This document shows, piece by piece, positions 1 to 5,930 of a stretch of DNA of 5,937 bases (position 1 is its first letter; every line of letters begins with the position of its first letter). Below the pieces are notes generated by a model. The model was not told where the DNA came from and ran no database searches. It worked only from the letters and a program-made list of their open reading frames with translations. The DNA comes from Pseudomonadota bacterium (GTDB lineage: Bacteria; Pseudomonadota; Alphaproteobacteria; Acetobacterales; Acetobacteraceae). The DNA is taken from the NCBI GenBank assembly GCA_023424475.1, contig JAFADX010000155.1, positions 1 through 5,937 on the forward strand. Direction: 5' to 3'. Position numbers and translations under genes: made by a program.

Positions 1-50
1 GCCCCGAGCAGCGCCAACATCACGACTCCTGTGCGCAGCGCGGTCTTCAT
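1..50 (-). CDS. Partial gene: N-terminus of a putative exported protein
   Basis: Reading leftwards from the ATG at 50-48, the frame gives MKTALRTGVVMLALLG and then runs off the window. This has the shape of a Sec signal peptide: a short N-terminus with K2 and R6, followed by a hydrophobic run (VVMLALLG). Purine-rich sequence lies just upstream on the minus strand: GGAGA at 65-61 with a 10-base spacer, and an AGGGGGG run directly abutting the ATG. Either could serve as a ribosome binding site. The gene lies 72 bases downstream of the DsrE-family stop on the same strand, so it may be the third gene of that operon. The mature protein is outside the window, so no function can be given. With only 16 codons visible, this could still be a chance reading frame. 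Confidence 0.5.
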   Translation of the reverse strand, partial: MKTALRTGVVMLALLG

Positions 51-122
51 CCCCCCTGTCTCTCCCCAGCGCACCGCCGCGGTCAAGCAAGAGCGCCCGC
101 GCCGCGCCGAAGGCATGACGTT

Positions 123-494
123 TCAGAGAGTGACGACCTGCCCGTCCCCGACCGCGGCGAGGAAGCTGGCGATGCCCGCGACCTCCACCCCCGGCGCGAG
201 CGCGGCGCCGTCGAGGCCTTCGGCCTTCATCCCCGCCTCGCAGACGATGCGGCGCACGCCGAGCTCGGCGCAGGCCGGCAGCAGCGTCGCGATGCCGGCG
301 ACGCCGCGCGCGACGACCCGTGCCTCGCGCGGGTCCGCCAGCAGGGGGCTGGGTTCGAGCAGCAGCCGGCATCCCGCATTGGTCGCGAAGAGCGTCACCT
401 CCCGTCCGAGCGCGGCAGCGCCGGCGGCGACCACCAGCGCGTAGTGGGCACGCTCATGCGTGCCGGCCTCGAGCAGGATGCCGAGCCGCGTCAG
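123..494 (-). CDS. DsrE/DsrF-like family protein, probable CTG start
   Basis: The 123-residue product reads MTRLGILLEAGTHERAHYAL at its start. It then alternates strand and helix (VVAAGAAALG, REVTLFATNAG), as in the DsrE/F fold of small sulfurtransferase-related proteins. A cysteine lies in the late CEAGMKAEGL segment, followed by GVEVAGIASFLAAV. Both match the C-terminal pattern of this family, in which a Cys at this site can carry sulfur or act in redox chemistry. The actual partner here is unknown. Start choice: the only ATG/GTG/TTG in frame is the GTG at 434, which would delete the first beta strand and helix. Coding similarity continues upstream to a CTG at 494-492 that overlaps the preceding stop codon as CTGA, with GAAGG 7 bases before it. 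Translation is therefore probably coupled to the upstream gene. The family call is firm; the exact start is inferred. Confidence 0.82.
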   Translation of the reverse strand: MTRLGILLEAGTHERAHYALVVAAGAAALGREVTLFATNAGCRLLLEPSPLLADPREARVVARGVAGIATLLPACAELGVRRIVCEAGMKAEGLDGAALAPGVEVAGIASFLAAVGDGQVVTL

Positions 495-838
495 GGCCAG
501 ACCTTCGACCGGCCGCCTTCCTGGTCCTTGTCGGCCTCGAGGTCGTTGGCGCCCAGGTTCACGACGCGCTGGATGACCCCGGGATCATCGCGGCGGATGG
601 TCTGCCCCGCGGCGACATCCTCGGGCTCCTGCGCCTCCCATGCGCCATCCTTCATGAGGTAGCGCTGGATGCGGCCGGACTGGCGGTAGGTGACGCTGAA
701 GGGTCCCGGATGGAAGACCGCCCGGGTCACCGAGCCCGGCGGCCACAGGATCTCGTAGCTTGCCCTGTCGGCATCCGCGTCGAAGGCCGACTCGCGGGCC
801 TTGGCCTGCGGCATGCTCTGAAATGGATCGTCGCTCAT
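491..838 (-). CDS. Hypothetical protein, 115 residues, first gene of the minus-strand operon
   Basis: I do not recognise this protein. It starts MSDDPFQSMPQAKARES and ends in a charged, probably disordered tail (DLEADKDQEGGRSKVWP). The middle, roughly residues 25-85, looks like a small beta-rich domain (SYEILWPPGSV, AVFHPGPFSVTYRQSG, RIQRYLMKDGAW). There is no signal peptide, membrane segment or obvious catalytic motif, so it is probably cytoplasmic. Start choice: the ATG at 838 has GGGAG at 848-844 with a 5-base spacer. The in-frame ATG four codons upstream at 850 has only a G-run directly abutting it, so the shorter form is preferred. Its TGA overlaps the proposed CTG start of the DsrE-family gene. 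It is transcribed divergently from the cyclase gene, 47 bases away. Compact spacing, a good ribosome site and the overlap with a family-recognisable gene support it as real. Confidence 0.72.
   Translation of the reverse strand: MSDDPFQSMPQAKARESAFDADADRASYEILWPPGSVTRAVFHPGPFSVTYRQSGRIQRYLMKDGAWEAQEPEDVAAGQTIRRDDPGVIQRVVNLGANDLEADKDQEGGRSKVWP
502..506 (-). promoter_or_regulatory. Ribosome binding site supporting the CTG start
   Basis: GAAGG on the minus strand lies 7 bases before the CTG at 494, inside the end of the upstream coding region. It favours 494 over the nearby in-frame CTG at 500, where the spacer would be 1 base, and over the GTG at 434. Confidence 0.5.
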
Positions 839-843
839 CTGAT

Positions 844-848
844 CTCCC
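844..848 (-). promoter_or_regulatory. Ribosome binding site of the 115-residue hypothetical gene
   Basis: GGGAG on the minus strand sits 5 bases before the ATG at 838. It decides in favour of this ATG over the in-frame ATG at 850, which would itself overlap the site. Confidence 0.6.
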
Positions 849-862
849 ATCCCCCAAGTAAC

Positions 863-882
863 GATGCGTATGATATTGCATC
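863..882. promoter_or_regulatory. Divergent intergenic inverted repeat, GATGC-N10-GCATC
   Basis: GATGC at 863-867 and GCATC at 878-882 form a 5+5 base inverted repeat with a 10-base AT-rich spacer, between the minus-strand operon and the cyclase gene. The centre-to-centre spacing of 15 bases is too wide for a classic tight hairpin but could suit a dimeric regulator. The right arm ends 3 bases before the cyclase ATG. Arms of five bases can arise by chance, so operator function is only a suggestion. Confidence 0.3.
869..876. promoter_or_regulatory. Overlapping -10-like hexamers on both strands
   Basis: On the plus strand, TATGAT at 869-874 matches the sigma-70 -10 consensus at 5 of 6 bases. 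On the minus strand, TATCAT at 876-871 also matches at 5 of 6. They share four base pairs within the only AT-rich patch in a very GC-rich region. Neither has a convincing -35 element at 16-18 bases. A plus-strand start from this element would fall about 4-6 bases before the cyclase ATG. Confidence 0.35.
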
Positions 883-885
883 ACC

Positions 886-3800
886 ATGCCCCCACCGGAC
901 GATAGCCCGGCTTGCCCGAAATGCGCGACCGCACTCCTTCCGGGGGCACGATTCTGCCATGCCTGCGGTCATTTCCTCGGCGCCCCCGCACAGGCGCGCA
1001 CGGAGGAGCGCAAGGCGCTCACCGTCCTGTTCGCCGACGTCCGGGGCTCGACGCGGCTGATCTTCAACGAGGATCCGGAGCGCGCCCGGGACCTGCTGCG
1101 CCCTTCGACCGATGCGATGGTCGAGGCGGTGCGCCGCTTCGGCGGCACCGTCAACCGCGTCCAGGGCGACGGGGTGATGGCGATGTTCGGCGCCCCGGCC
1201 GCGATGGAGCAGCACGCCCTCGGCGCCTGCTGCGCGGCCGTGCACATGCGCGACGCGCTGCGCCGGGTGGCGGCCGAGCAGCGGATGCGGCTCGGCGTCG
1301 ACATCGCCGCGCGCATCGGCGTGCATTCGGGCGAGGTCGTGGTCCACGACGTCGCCAACGACCTCTCCATGGGCCTCGATGCCGCAGGCGCCGTGGTGCA
1401 CATCGCCGCGCGCATCGAGCAGGCGACGGAACCGGGCGAGGTCTGGATCTCGGCCGCCACGCTGCGCCTGGTGGAAGGCTATGTCACCGCGGACACGCCG
1501 CGCATGCTCGACCTGCGCGGCGCCACTGAGCCGGTCGAGGTCTTCCGCCTGGTCTCGGCGGATCCGCGCCGCCCGCGCCTGCAGGTGAGCGCCCGGCGCG
1601 GCCATGCGCCCTTCGTCAGCCGCGAGGCCGAGATGGTCGCGCTGGAATCGGCGCTGAACCGCAGTGCCGCCGGATGCGGGGCCGGCGTCGTGCTGGTGGG
1701 CGATGCGGGCTGCGGCAAGTCGCGCCTGGTGCACGAGTTCCTGGCCCGGCAGCCGCGCGACAACCCGCGCGTCATGCATGCCTTCTGCCAGCCCTACGAT
1801 TCGGCGACGCCGCTCGCGCCGCTCGCGGCGCTGGCGCGCACGCATTTCGGCATCGCGCATGACGACGATACCGAACGGGTGCATGAACGGGTCGAGACCG
1901 GGCTGCGCGACGCGGGCATGCCCGATGCGGTCCCCGCCCTGGTCGCGACGCTGAGCCGCGGCGCGGAGGAGGCCGCCTGGCGCGCGCTCGCCCCCGACCA
2001 GCGGCAGCGCCGCCTGCACGCCGCATTCGCCGGCCTGTTCCGCCATCTCGCGGAGGAGCGCCCGCTGGTCCTCACGGTCGAGGACCTGCACTGGGCCGAT
2101 GGCGAGACCCTCGCGGTGCTCGACCGCGTGGCCGAGGCGCTGCCGGCGACGCGGCAGATGCTGCTGCTCGACCATCGGCCCGAATTCACCCACGCCTGGC
2201 CGCCCACGATCCGTTCGCTGCGCGTCGAGCCCCTGACGCGCGAACACACGCTCGAGCTGATCCGCCAGATGCTCGGCGACCACGTCGCGAACCACCGGCT
2301 CGCACGCCTGCTCGCCGAGCGCACCGGCGGCAATCCCTTCTTCCTCGAGGAATGCGTCTCCTCGCTGCTGGAACAGGGCGCGCTGGTGGGGGAGCGCGGC
2401 GCGTACCGGCTGGTCGCGGAACTCGACACGCTCGACCTGCCCGACACGGTGCGCAGCATCATCGCCTCGCGCCTCGACCGGCTGATGCCGTCGGACAAGC
2501 AGGTGATCCAGGCCGCCGCCATCATGGCCCGCGAGGTCGCGCCGGCCATCCTCGCCGAGATGACCGGGCGTCCGGCAGGGGAGGTGCTGCCGGCCCTGTC
2601 GCGGCTGGAACGCGCCAACCTGCTGGTCATCGCCGGGGAGGATGCCGAGCCGGTCTACAGTTTCCGTCACGCGCTGATCCAGGAGACCGCCTATGCGGGA
2701 ATGCTGAGATCGCATCGCCGCACCCAGCACGCCCGGCTGGTGGAGGTGCTGGAAGGCCCGCTCGGCGACCGCCTGACCAACCGGATCGAGGCGCTGGCCC
2801 TGCACGCCGCGCGCGGCGAGACCTGGGCCAAGGCAGCGCATTACGGCCGCCAGGCGGGCGGCAAGGCCGCCGCGCGCTCGGCGAACCGGGAAGCCGTCCA
2901 ACTCTTCGAGCAGGCGATGGACGCGCTCACCCACCTGCCGGAGGGCGAGGAGGTGCTGCGCGAATCGATCGACCTGCGCTTCGACCTGCGCACGCCGATG
3001 TTCCGCCTCGGCCAGGTCGGCCCGCTGTTCGAGCGGCTGCGCGAGGCGGAGAGGCTGGCGCAGCGCCTGGGCGACCACGAACGGCTCGGCCAGCTCGCGA
3101 TCTTCATGAGCCACCAGTGCTGGCTGGCCGGCGACAATGCCGGGGCGATCGGCGCGGCCGAGCGGGCGGCGGCGATCGGGCGCAGCGCGGGGGACCGGGC
3201 GCTGGTGGTGCGCGCCGCCTTCCAGGCGGGGCTCGGCCAGATGGGCCTCTGCCAGTTCGCCGAGGCCGCGGCGTCGATGGAGATGGTCGCGGAGATGGCC
3301 GAGAAGCCGGGCTATCTCGACCGCTTCGGCCTCGACCGGCCCCTCGCCACCGTCGCGCTGGGCTACCGGGCCCGCGCGCTGTCCGAGCTCGGCGATTTCC
3401 AGCGCGCCTCGGAAGCCGTGGAGGCCGGCCTGGCGCTGGCGGCCACGGTGCGGAAGCCCTTCACCTCGATCTTCGCGAGCGTCGCCGAGGGCCATCTGCG
3501 GCTGATGACCGGCGAGCCGACCGCGGCGATGGCCTCGCTCGAAGCCGCGCTCGACTTCGCGCGCAAGGCCGAGACCGAACTGATGATCCCGGTGGCCGAG
3601 GGCTTCTTCGGCGCCGCCTGCACGGCCGCGGGGCGGTGGCCGGACGGGGTTCGCCACCTCGCCGCCGCCGTCGCCGATGCCGAGCGGATGGGCTTCCTGT
3701 TCCAGCAGCCCCTGCGCCTGGCGATGCTGGCCGAGGCGCTCCTCGCCGACGGGCGGCCGGGGGAGGCCGCGGCGCAGGCCAAGGCCGCCCGCAGCCTCGC

Positions 3801-3987
3801 GGAACGGCAGGGATCGCGCGGCGCCCTCGCTCATGCACTCATGATCGAGGCACGGCTCGCGCAAGGCGAAGGCGATGAAGCCGCCGCGGGACGGTTCGCG
3901 CAGGACGCCCTCAGGGAAGCGGAAGCCCTTTCGCTCAGGCCCCTCGCTGCGCAGATCCGGAACATCGCGGCCCTCTCCGCCTTCTGA
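886..3987 (+). CDS. Zinc ribbon-class III adenylate/guanylate cyclase-STAND ATPase-TPR protein
   Basis: This large soluble signalling protein (1033 residues) is predicted to make a cyclic nucleotide under control of an ATPase/TPR sensor. Domains in order: a zinc ribbon (C10-x2-C13 and C24-x2-C27); a class III cyclase (about 43-222) with metal-binding aspartates D51 in LFADVRGST and D95 in QGDG, base-contact D165 and transition-state R176 in HIAAR; a P-loop ATPase introduced by FVSRE (243-247), with Walker A GDAGCGKS (272-279) and Walker B LTVEDLHWAD (396-405); the FRHALIQETAYAGML segment near 593-607, typical of this multidomain family; and a TPR-like helical region (about 635-1030). The usual base-selecting Lys is R91 and the transition-state Asn is H172, so the substrate (ATP or GTP) cannot be assigned. 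There is no signal peptide or membrane span. The start at 886 is preferred because an in-frame stop lies at 871-873 and this ATG captures the whole zinc ribbon. No Shine-Dalgarno sequence precedes it. Confidence 0.95.
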   Translation: MPPPDDSPACPKCATALLPGARFCHACGHFLGAPAQARTEERKALTVLFADVRGSTRLIFNEDPERARDLLRPSTDAMVEAVRRFGGTVNRVQGDGVMAMFGAPAAMEQHALGACCAAVHMRDALRRVAAEQRMRLGVDIAARIGVHSGEVVVHDVANDLSMGLDAAGAVVHIAARIEQATEPGEVWISAATLRLVEGYVTADTPRMLDLRGATEPVEVFRLVSADPRRPRLQVSARRGHAPFVSREAEMVALESALNRSAAGCGAGVVLVGDAGCGKSRLVHEFLARQPRDNPRVMHAFCQPYDSATPLAPLAALARTHFGIAHDDDTERVHERVETGLRDAGMPDAVPALVATLSRGAEEAAWRALAPDQRQRRLHAAFAGLFRHLAEERPLVLTVEDLHWADGETLAVLDRVAEALPATRQMLLLDHRPEFTHAWPPTIRSLRVEPLTREHTLELIRQMLGDHVANHRLARLLAERTGGNPFFLEECVSSLLEQGALVGERGAYRLVAELDTLDLPDTVRSIIASRLDRLMPSDKQVIQAAAIMAREVAPAILAEMTGRPAGEVLPALSRLERANLLVIAGEDAEPVYSFRHALIQETAYAGMLRSHRRTQHARLVEVLEGPLGDRLTNRIEALALHAARGETWAKAAHYGRQAGGKAAARSANREAVQLFEQAMDALTHLPEGEEVLRESIDLRFDLRTPMFRLGQVGPLFERLREAERLAQRLGDHERLGQLAIFMSHQCWLAGDNAGAIGAAERAAAIGRSAGDRALVVRAAFQAGLGQMGLCQFAEAAASMEMVAEMAEKPGYLDRFGLDRPLATVALGYRARALSELGDFQRASEAVEAGLALAATVRKPFTSIFASVAEGHLRLMTGEPTAAMASLEAALDFARKAETELMIPVAEGFFGAACTAAGRWPDGVRHLAAAVADAERMGFLFQQPLRLAMLAEALLADGRPGEAAAQAKAARSLAERQGSRGALAHALMIEARLAQGEGDEAAAGRFAQDALREAEALSLRPLAAQIRNIAALSAF

Positions 3988-4004
3988 CGGCGATCATCCT
4001 GGTG

Positions 4005-4027
4005 CGCGGCGCAGCGATGGCGCCGTG
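4005..4027 (+). terminator. GC-rich hairpin in the convergent gap, possible terminator
   Basis: Eight base pairs can form between 4005-4012 and 4020-4027, including one G.U pair at 4006/4026, around the 7-base loop AGCGATG. The hairpin lies 17 bases after the cyclase stop and ends 7 bases before the stop of the convergent peptidase gene. There is no T-tract on either side, so it is not a textbook intrinsic terminator. It could protect mRNA 3' ends or assist termination. On the minus strand the G.U becomes a C-A mismatch, leaving a 6 bp uninterrupted stem. Confidence 0.4.
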
Positions 4028-4034
4028 GCCTGCG

Positions 4035-5930
4035 TCACAGGACGACGTCGATCCGGCGGGGCAGCGTCAACCGGCCCGTGGACGACAGGACGACGAAGCC
4101 CTCCCCGTCGGCCTCGATCCGTGCCCGCAGGCCCCAGCCCGTCGCCGCGGCCGGCACACGCGGTGCCTGCCAGGGAATCCGGAGCTCCGCCGTGGCGCCG
4201 GGCGCGATGGGGAGCAGGTCCACGCTGCCGACATGCTGCCAGGCGCCGGCCTGCAGCGCCCGGTCCGGCGTCGTGCCTTGCGCGTGAAGCGCGACGAGCC
4301 CCGGCCCGTTCGCCGCATCGCCGCGGTTGGTGATGCGGATGCGCACCTCCTGCCCGTCCAGCGCGACGTCGGGCGAGGCCCAGGGCCATGCAGCGTCGCG
4401 TGGATCCGTCTCGTAGCTGGTGCCCGGCGCCGCGTTGCAGGGCGCGGCATGCAGCACGGCCCGGCCCGCCGCGGCGCCGACCGCGATCCGGTAGCGGCCG
4501 GGCACCTCCCGCGCCGCGACGATGACGACCGCCTGGGTGAGGCCGGCGGTCGGCACGAAGGCGGTCCAGGCCGATCGGTCGCTGCGCAGCAGGTCGCGGA
4601 GTTCCTCGCCCCCCGCGGCGTTGCACCCGATCATCAGGACCTGCACCAGCGGGTCCGTCATCCCGTCCAGCACCGTGAAATCGATGCGCAGCAGCGGCGG
4701 CGCGCCCTGTGTCAGGTCGATGGCTGTGTAGCGGGCCGCGAAGCCGGCGCGCACCGCGCCGGGCGGGATCTCGAAGGCGAAGGGCCTCGCCGCCAGGCGG
4801 TCCCCGCGCAGCGCCTCGCCGGGCCAGACGAAGGGACGCCTGCGGCTGAAGCGGCCGCCGCCCTCGTCGTCCTCCATGTAGTCGAACCGCAGGTCGGGCG
4901 TCGGGCTCGCCGTGCCGTGCATCCAGTTGGCGACGAGGAAGTTCCCCCAGTCGGTCTCGGTCGAGAGCACTTCCCCCGCCGCGCGGTCGAGGTGCTGGAA
5001 GGCGTCGAGGTGCCCCTCCCCGATCACCCTGCCCCGTGCTTCCCGCAGGTCGGCGAGGATGTAGCCCTCTCCGTCGATCATGTTCTCGAGGATGGCGCGC
5101 ATCACCTCGACGCCGTCGGTCCGGTGCGCGATCTCGCCATGCTGCTCGCAGAGCCAGCGCCAGAACAGCGCGGCGGCGTAGCTGTGCGGCGCGATCTCCG
5201 CGCCCGGCGGCCCGGCATGGTGCATCAGCGGCCGGCCGGGATCGTCGAGGAACTCGATGCCGTCCTTGAGGTAGCGGTCGCCGGAATCGAGCACCCAGTC
5301 CTCGGCGAGCCGCGCGCCGCCCTCCCGCAGGGCGGCATAGAAGGGCGAGGTCTTCGCGGCGGTCGCGTTGTACTCGTACTGCACGCGGTGGAAGATCTCG
5401 TGCGCGACGGTCAGCAGCGCGTCGGTGTCGCCAAGCCGCGTCGAGACCCAGACATGATCGAGCCAGACCTCGGTGCCGCCGCGGAAATTCGCCTCGGCAT
5501 CGGTGCCGAAGGTGCAGAGGCGGATGCTCAGCGCCGCCGGCACCCTGAACTCCAGGCCGCGGTAGACTCCGAGCGCATGGGCCGCCATCAGCGCGACGGC
5601 CTGGACATGGGCCGGATGCGCCGGGTCCTCGGCGCGCCCGAGCGCGATGCCGCCAACCGTGCAGTCCGTGGGCACGGCCGGCGGGGCGGCGCGCTCCGGC
5701 GGCAGGACATGGGCCGGATGCGCCGCGGCATCGAGGGTGTAGACCACCTCGACCGGCCCGAGCCGGTAGCGCTTCCAGGCGTCCAGCGGCTCGGGCAGCG
5801 GGCCGAAGGCGGGGCCGAGCGCCGGGTCGCCGCCGCGCTGCGGCCGGACGGGCTCGGCCCGCAGCGGCCGCGCGTCGGAGGCCGAGCCGCAACGGCAGAT
5901 GCCGCGCCCGAACAGCGCACCGAAGAGCAT
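4035..5930 (-). CDS. Putative gluzincin-like zinc metallopeptidase with beta-rich C-terminus
   Basis: Numbered from the ATG at 5930, this 631-residue protein carries H177-E-I-F-H181 in the context LTVAHEIFHRVQYEY. E203 follows 22 residues later in LREGGARLAEDW. An HExxH helix plus a downstream Glu in an EGxA..ED context is the gluzincin zinc-site pattern. It resembles the large, poorly characterised bacterial peptidases of the MXAN_6640 type, which is a family-level guess. After the catalytic region (about 130-340), residues about 385-490 and 510-631 look like beta-sandwich domains; the last (VRIRITNRGDAANG, PIAPGATAELRIPW) resembles CARDB/Ig-like modules. The visible N-terminus (MLFGALFGRGICRCG) is not a clear signal peptide or lipobox and is followed by a Pro/Arg-rich stretch. 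Only 7 bases precede the ATG, with no ribosome site visible and the frame still open, so the real start may be upstream. No export route is evident, which is odd for a secreted-type peptidase. Confidence 0.83.
   Translation of the reverse strand: MLFGALFGRGICRCGSASDARPLRAEPVRPQRGGDPALGPAFGPLPEPLDAWKRYRLGPVEVVYTLDAAAHPAHVLPPERAAPPAVPTDCTVGGIALGRAEDPAHPAHVQAVALMAAHALGVYRGLEFRVPAALSIRLCTFGTDAEANFRGGTEVWLDHVWVSTRLGDTDALLTVAHEIFHRVQYEYNATAAKTSPFYAALREGGARLAEDWVLDSGDRYLKDGIEFLDDPGRPLMHHAGPPGAEIAPHSYAAALFWRWLCEQHGEIAHRTDGVEVMRAILENMIDGEGYILADLREARGRVIGEGHLDAFQHLDRAAGEVLSTETDWGNFLVANWMHGTASPTPDLRFDYMEDDEGGGRFSRRRPFVWPGEALRGDRLAARPFAFEIPPGAVRAGFAARYTAIDLTQGAPPLLRIDFTVLDGMTDPLVQVLMIGCNAAGGEELRDLLRSDRSAWTAFVPTAGLTQAVVIVAAREVPGRYRIAVGAAAGRAVLHAAPCNAAPGTSYETDPRDAAWPWASPDVALDGQEVRIRITNRGDAANGPGLVALHAQGTTPDRALQAGAWQHVGSVDLLPIAPGATAELRIPWQAPRVPAAATGWGLRARIEADGEGFVVLSSTGRLTLPRRIDVVL
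5603..5623. repeat. 21-base direct repeat, copy A
   Basis: This segment is identical over 21 bases to 5705-5725. The copies are 102 bases apart, exactly 34 codons, so both encode AHPAHV in the peptidase N-terminal region; this copy covers about residues 104-109. It is probably an internal duplication or convergent coding rather than a mobile or regulatory repeat. Confidence 0.75.
5705..5725. repeat. 21-base direct repeat, copy B
   Basis: This is the second perfect copy of the repeat at 5603-5623, in the same reading frame of the peptidase, encoding AHPAHV at about residues 70-75. The bases flanking the two copies differ immediately on both sides. Confidence 0.75.

Noticed and set aside
73..83. 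Small inverted repeat ACCGC-C-GCGGT after the DsrE-family gene, considered as a terminator
   Set aside because: The five-base arms have a one-base loop that cannot form as a real hairpin, there is no T-tract, and such repeats are expected by chance at this GC content.
123..434. GTG at 434 as the start of the DsrE-family gene
   Set aside because: It would begin inside the first helix and remove the LGILLEAG strand; no good ribosome site precedes it.
31..444. A 137-codon plus-strand open frame opposite the DsrE-family gene
   Set aside because: It is Ser/Arg/Ala-rich low-complexity sequence with no motif, opposite a gene with clear family resemblance.
848..850. ATG at 850 as the start of the 115-residue hypothetical gene
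   Set aside because: Only a G-run directly abuts it, and the well-placed GGGAG lies downstream of it, serving the ATG at 838.
320..1060. A 246-codon plus-strand open frame spanning the small minus-strand genes and the cyclase start
   Set aside because: It crosses the divergent intergenic region, opposes two better-supported genes and has shadow-like Arg/Ala/Pro composition.
835..3864. A 1009-residue open frame on the minus strand, antisense to nearly the whole cyclase gene
   Set aside because: Its codons are in exact register with the cyclase codons, so each antisense first position faces a sense third position. Because third positions are almost always G or C, antisense stop codons (which begin with T) hardly ever occur. 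The product is low-complexity His/Arg/Gly/Ala-rich with no domain, while the plus-strand frame has a full set of conserved motifs.
2352..3878. A 508-codon plus-strand open frame inside the cyclase gene
   Set aside because: The product is Arg/Gly/Ala/Pro-rich with no recognisable fold, and it sits in another frame of a strongly supported gene: a composition artefact.
3994..5892. A 632-codon minus-strand open frame overlapping the peptidase gene
   Set aside because: It is Arg/Ala/Gly-rich and lacks motifs. The frame ending at 4035 carries the HExxH site and beta-domain patterns, so this one is a shadow.
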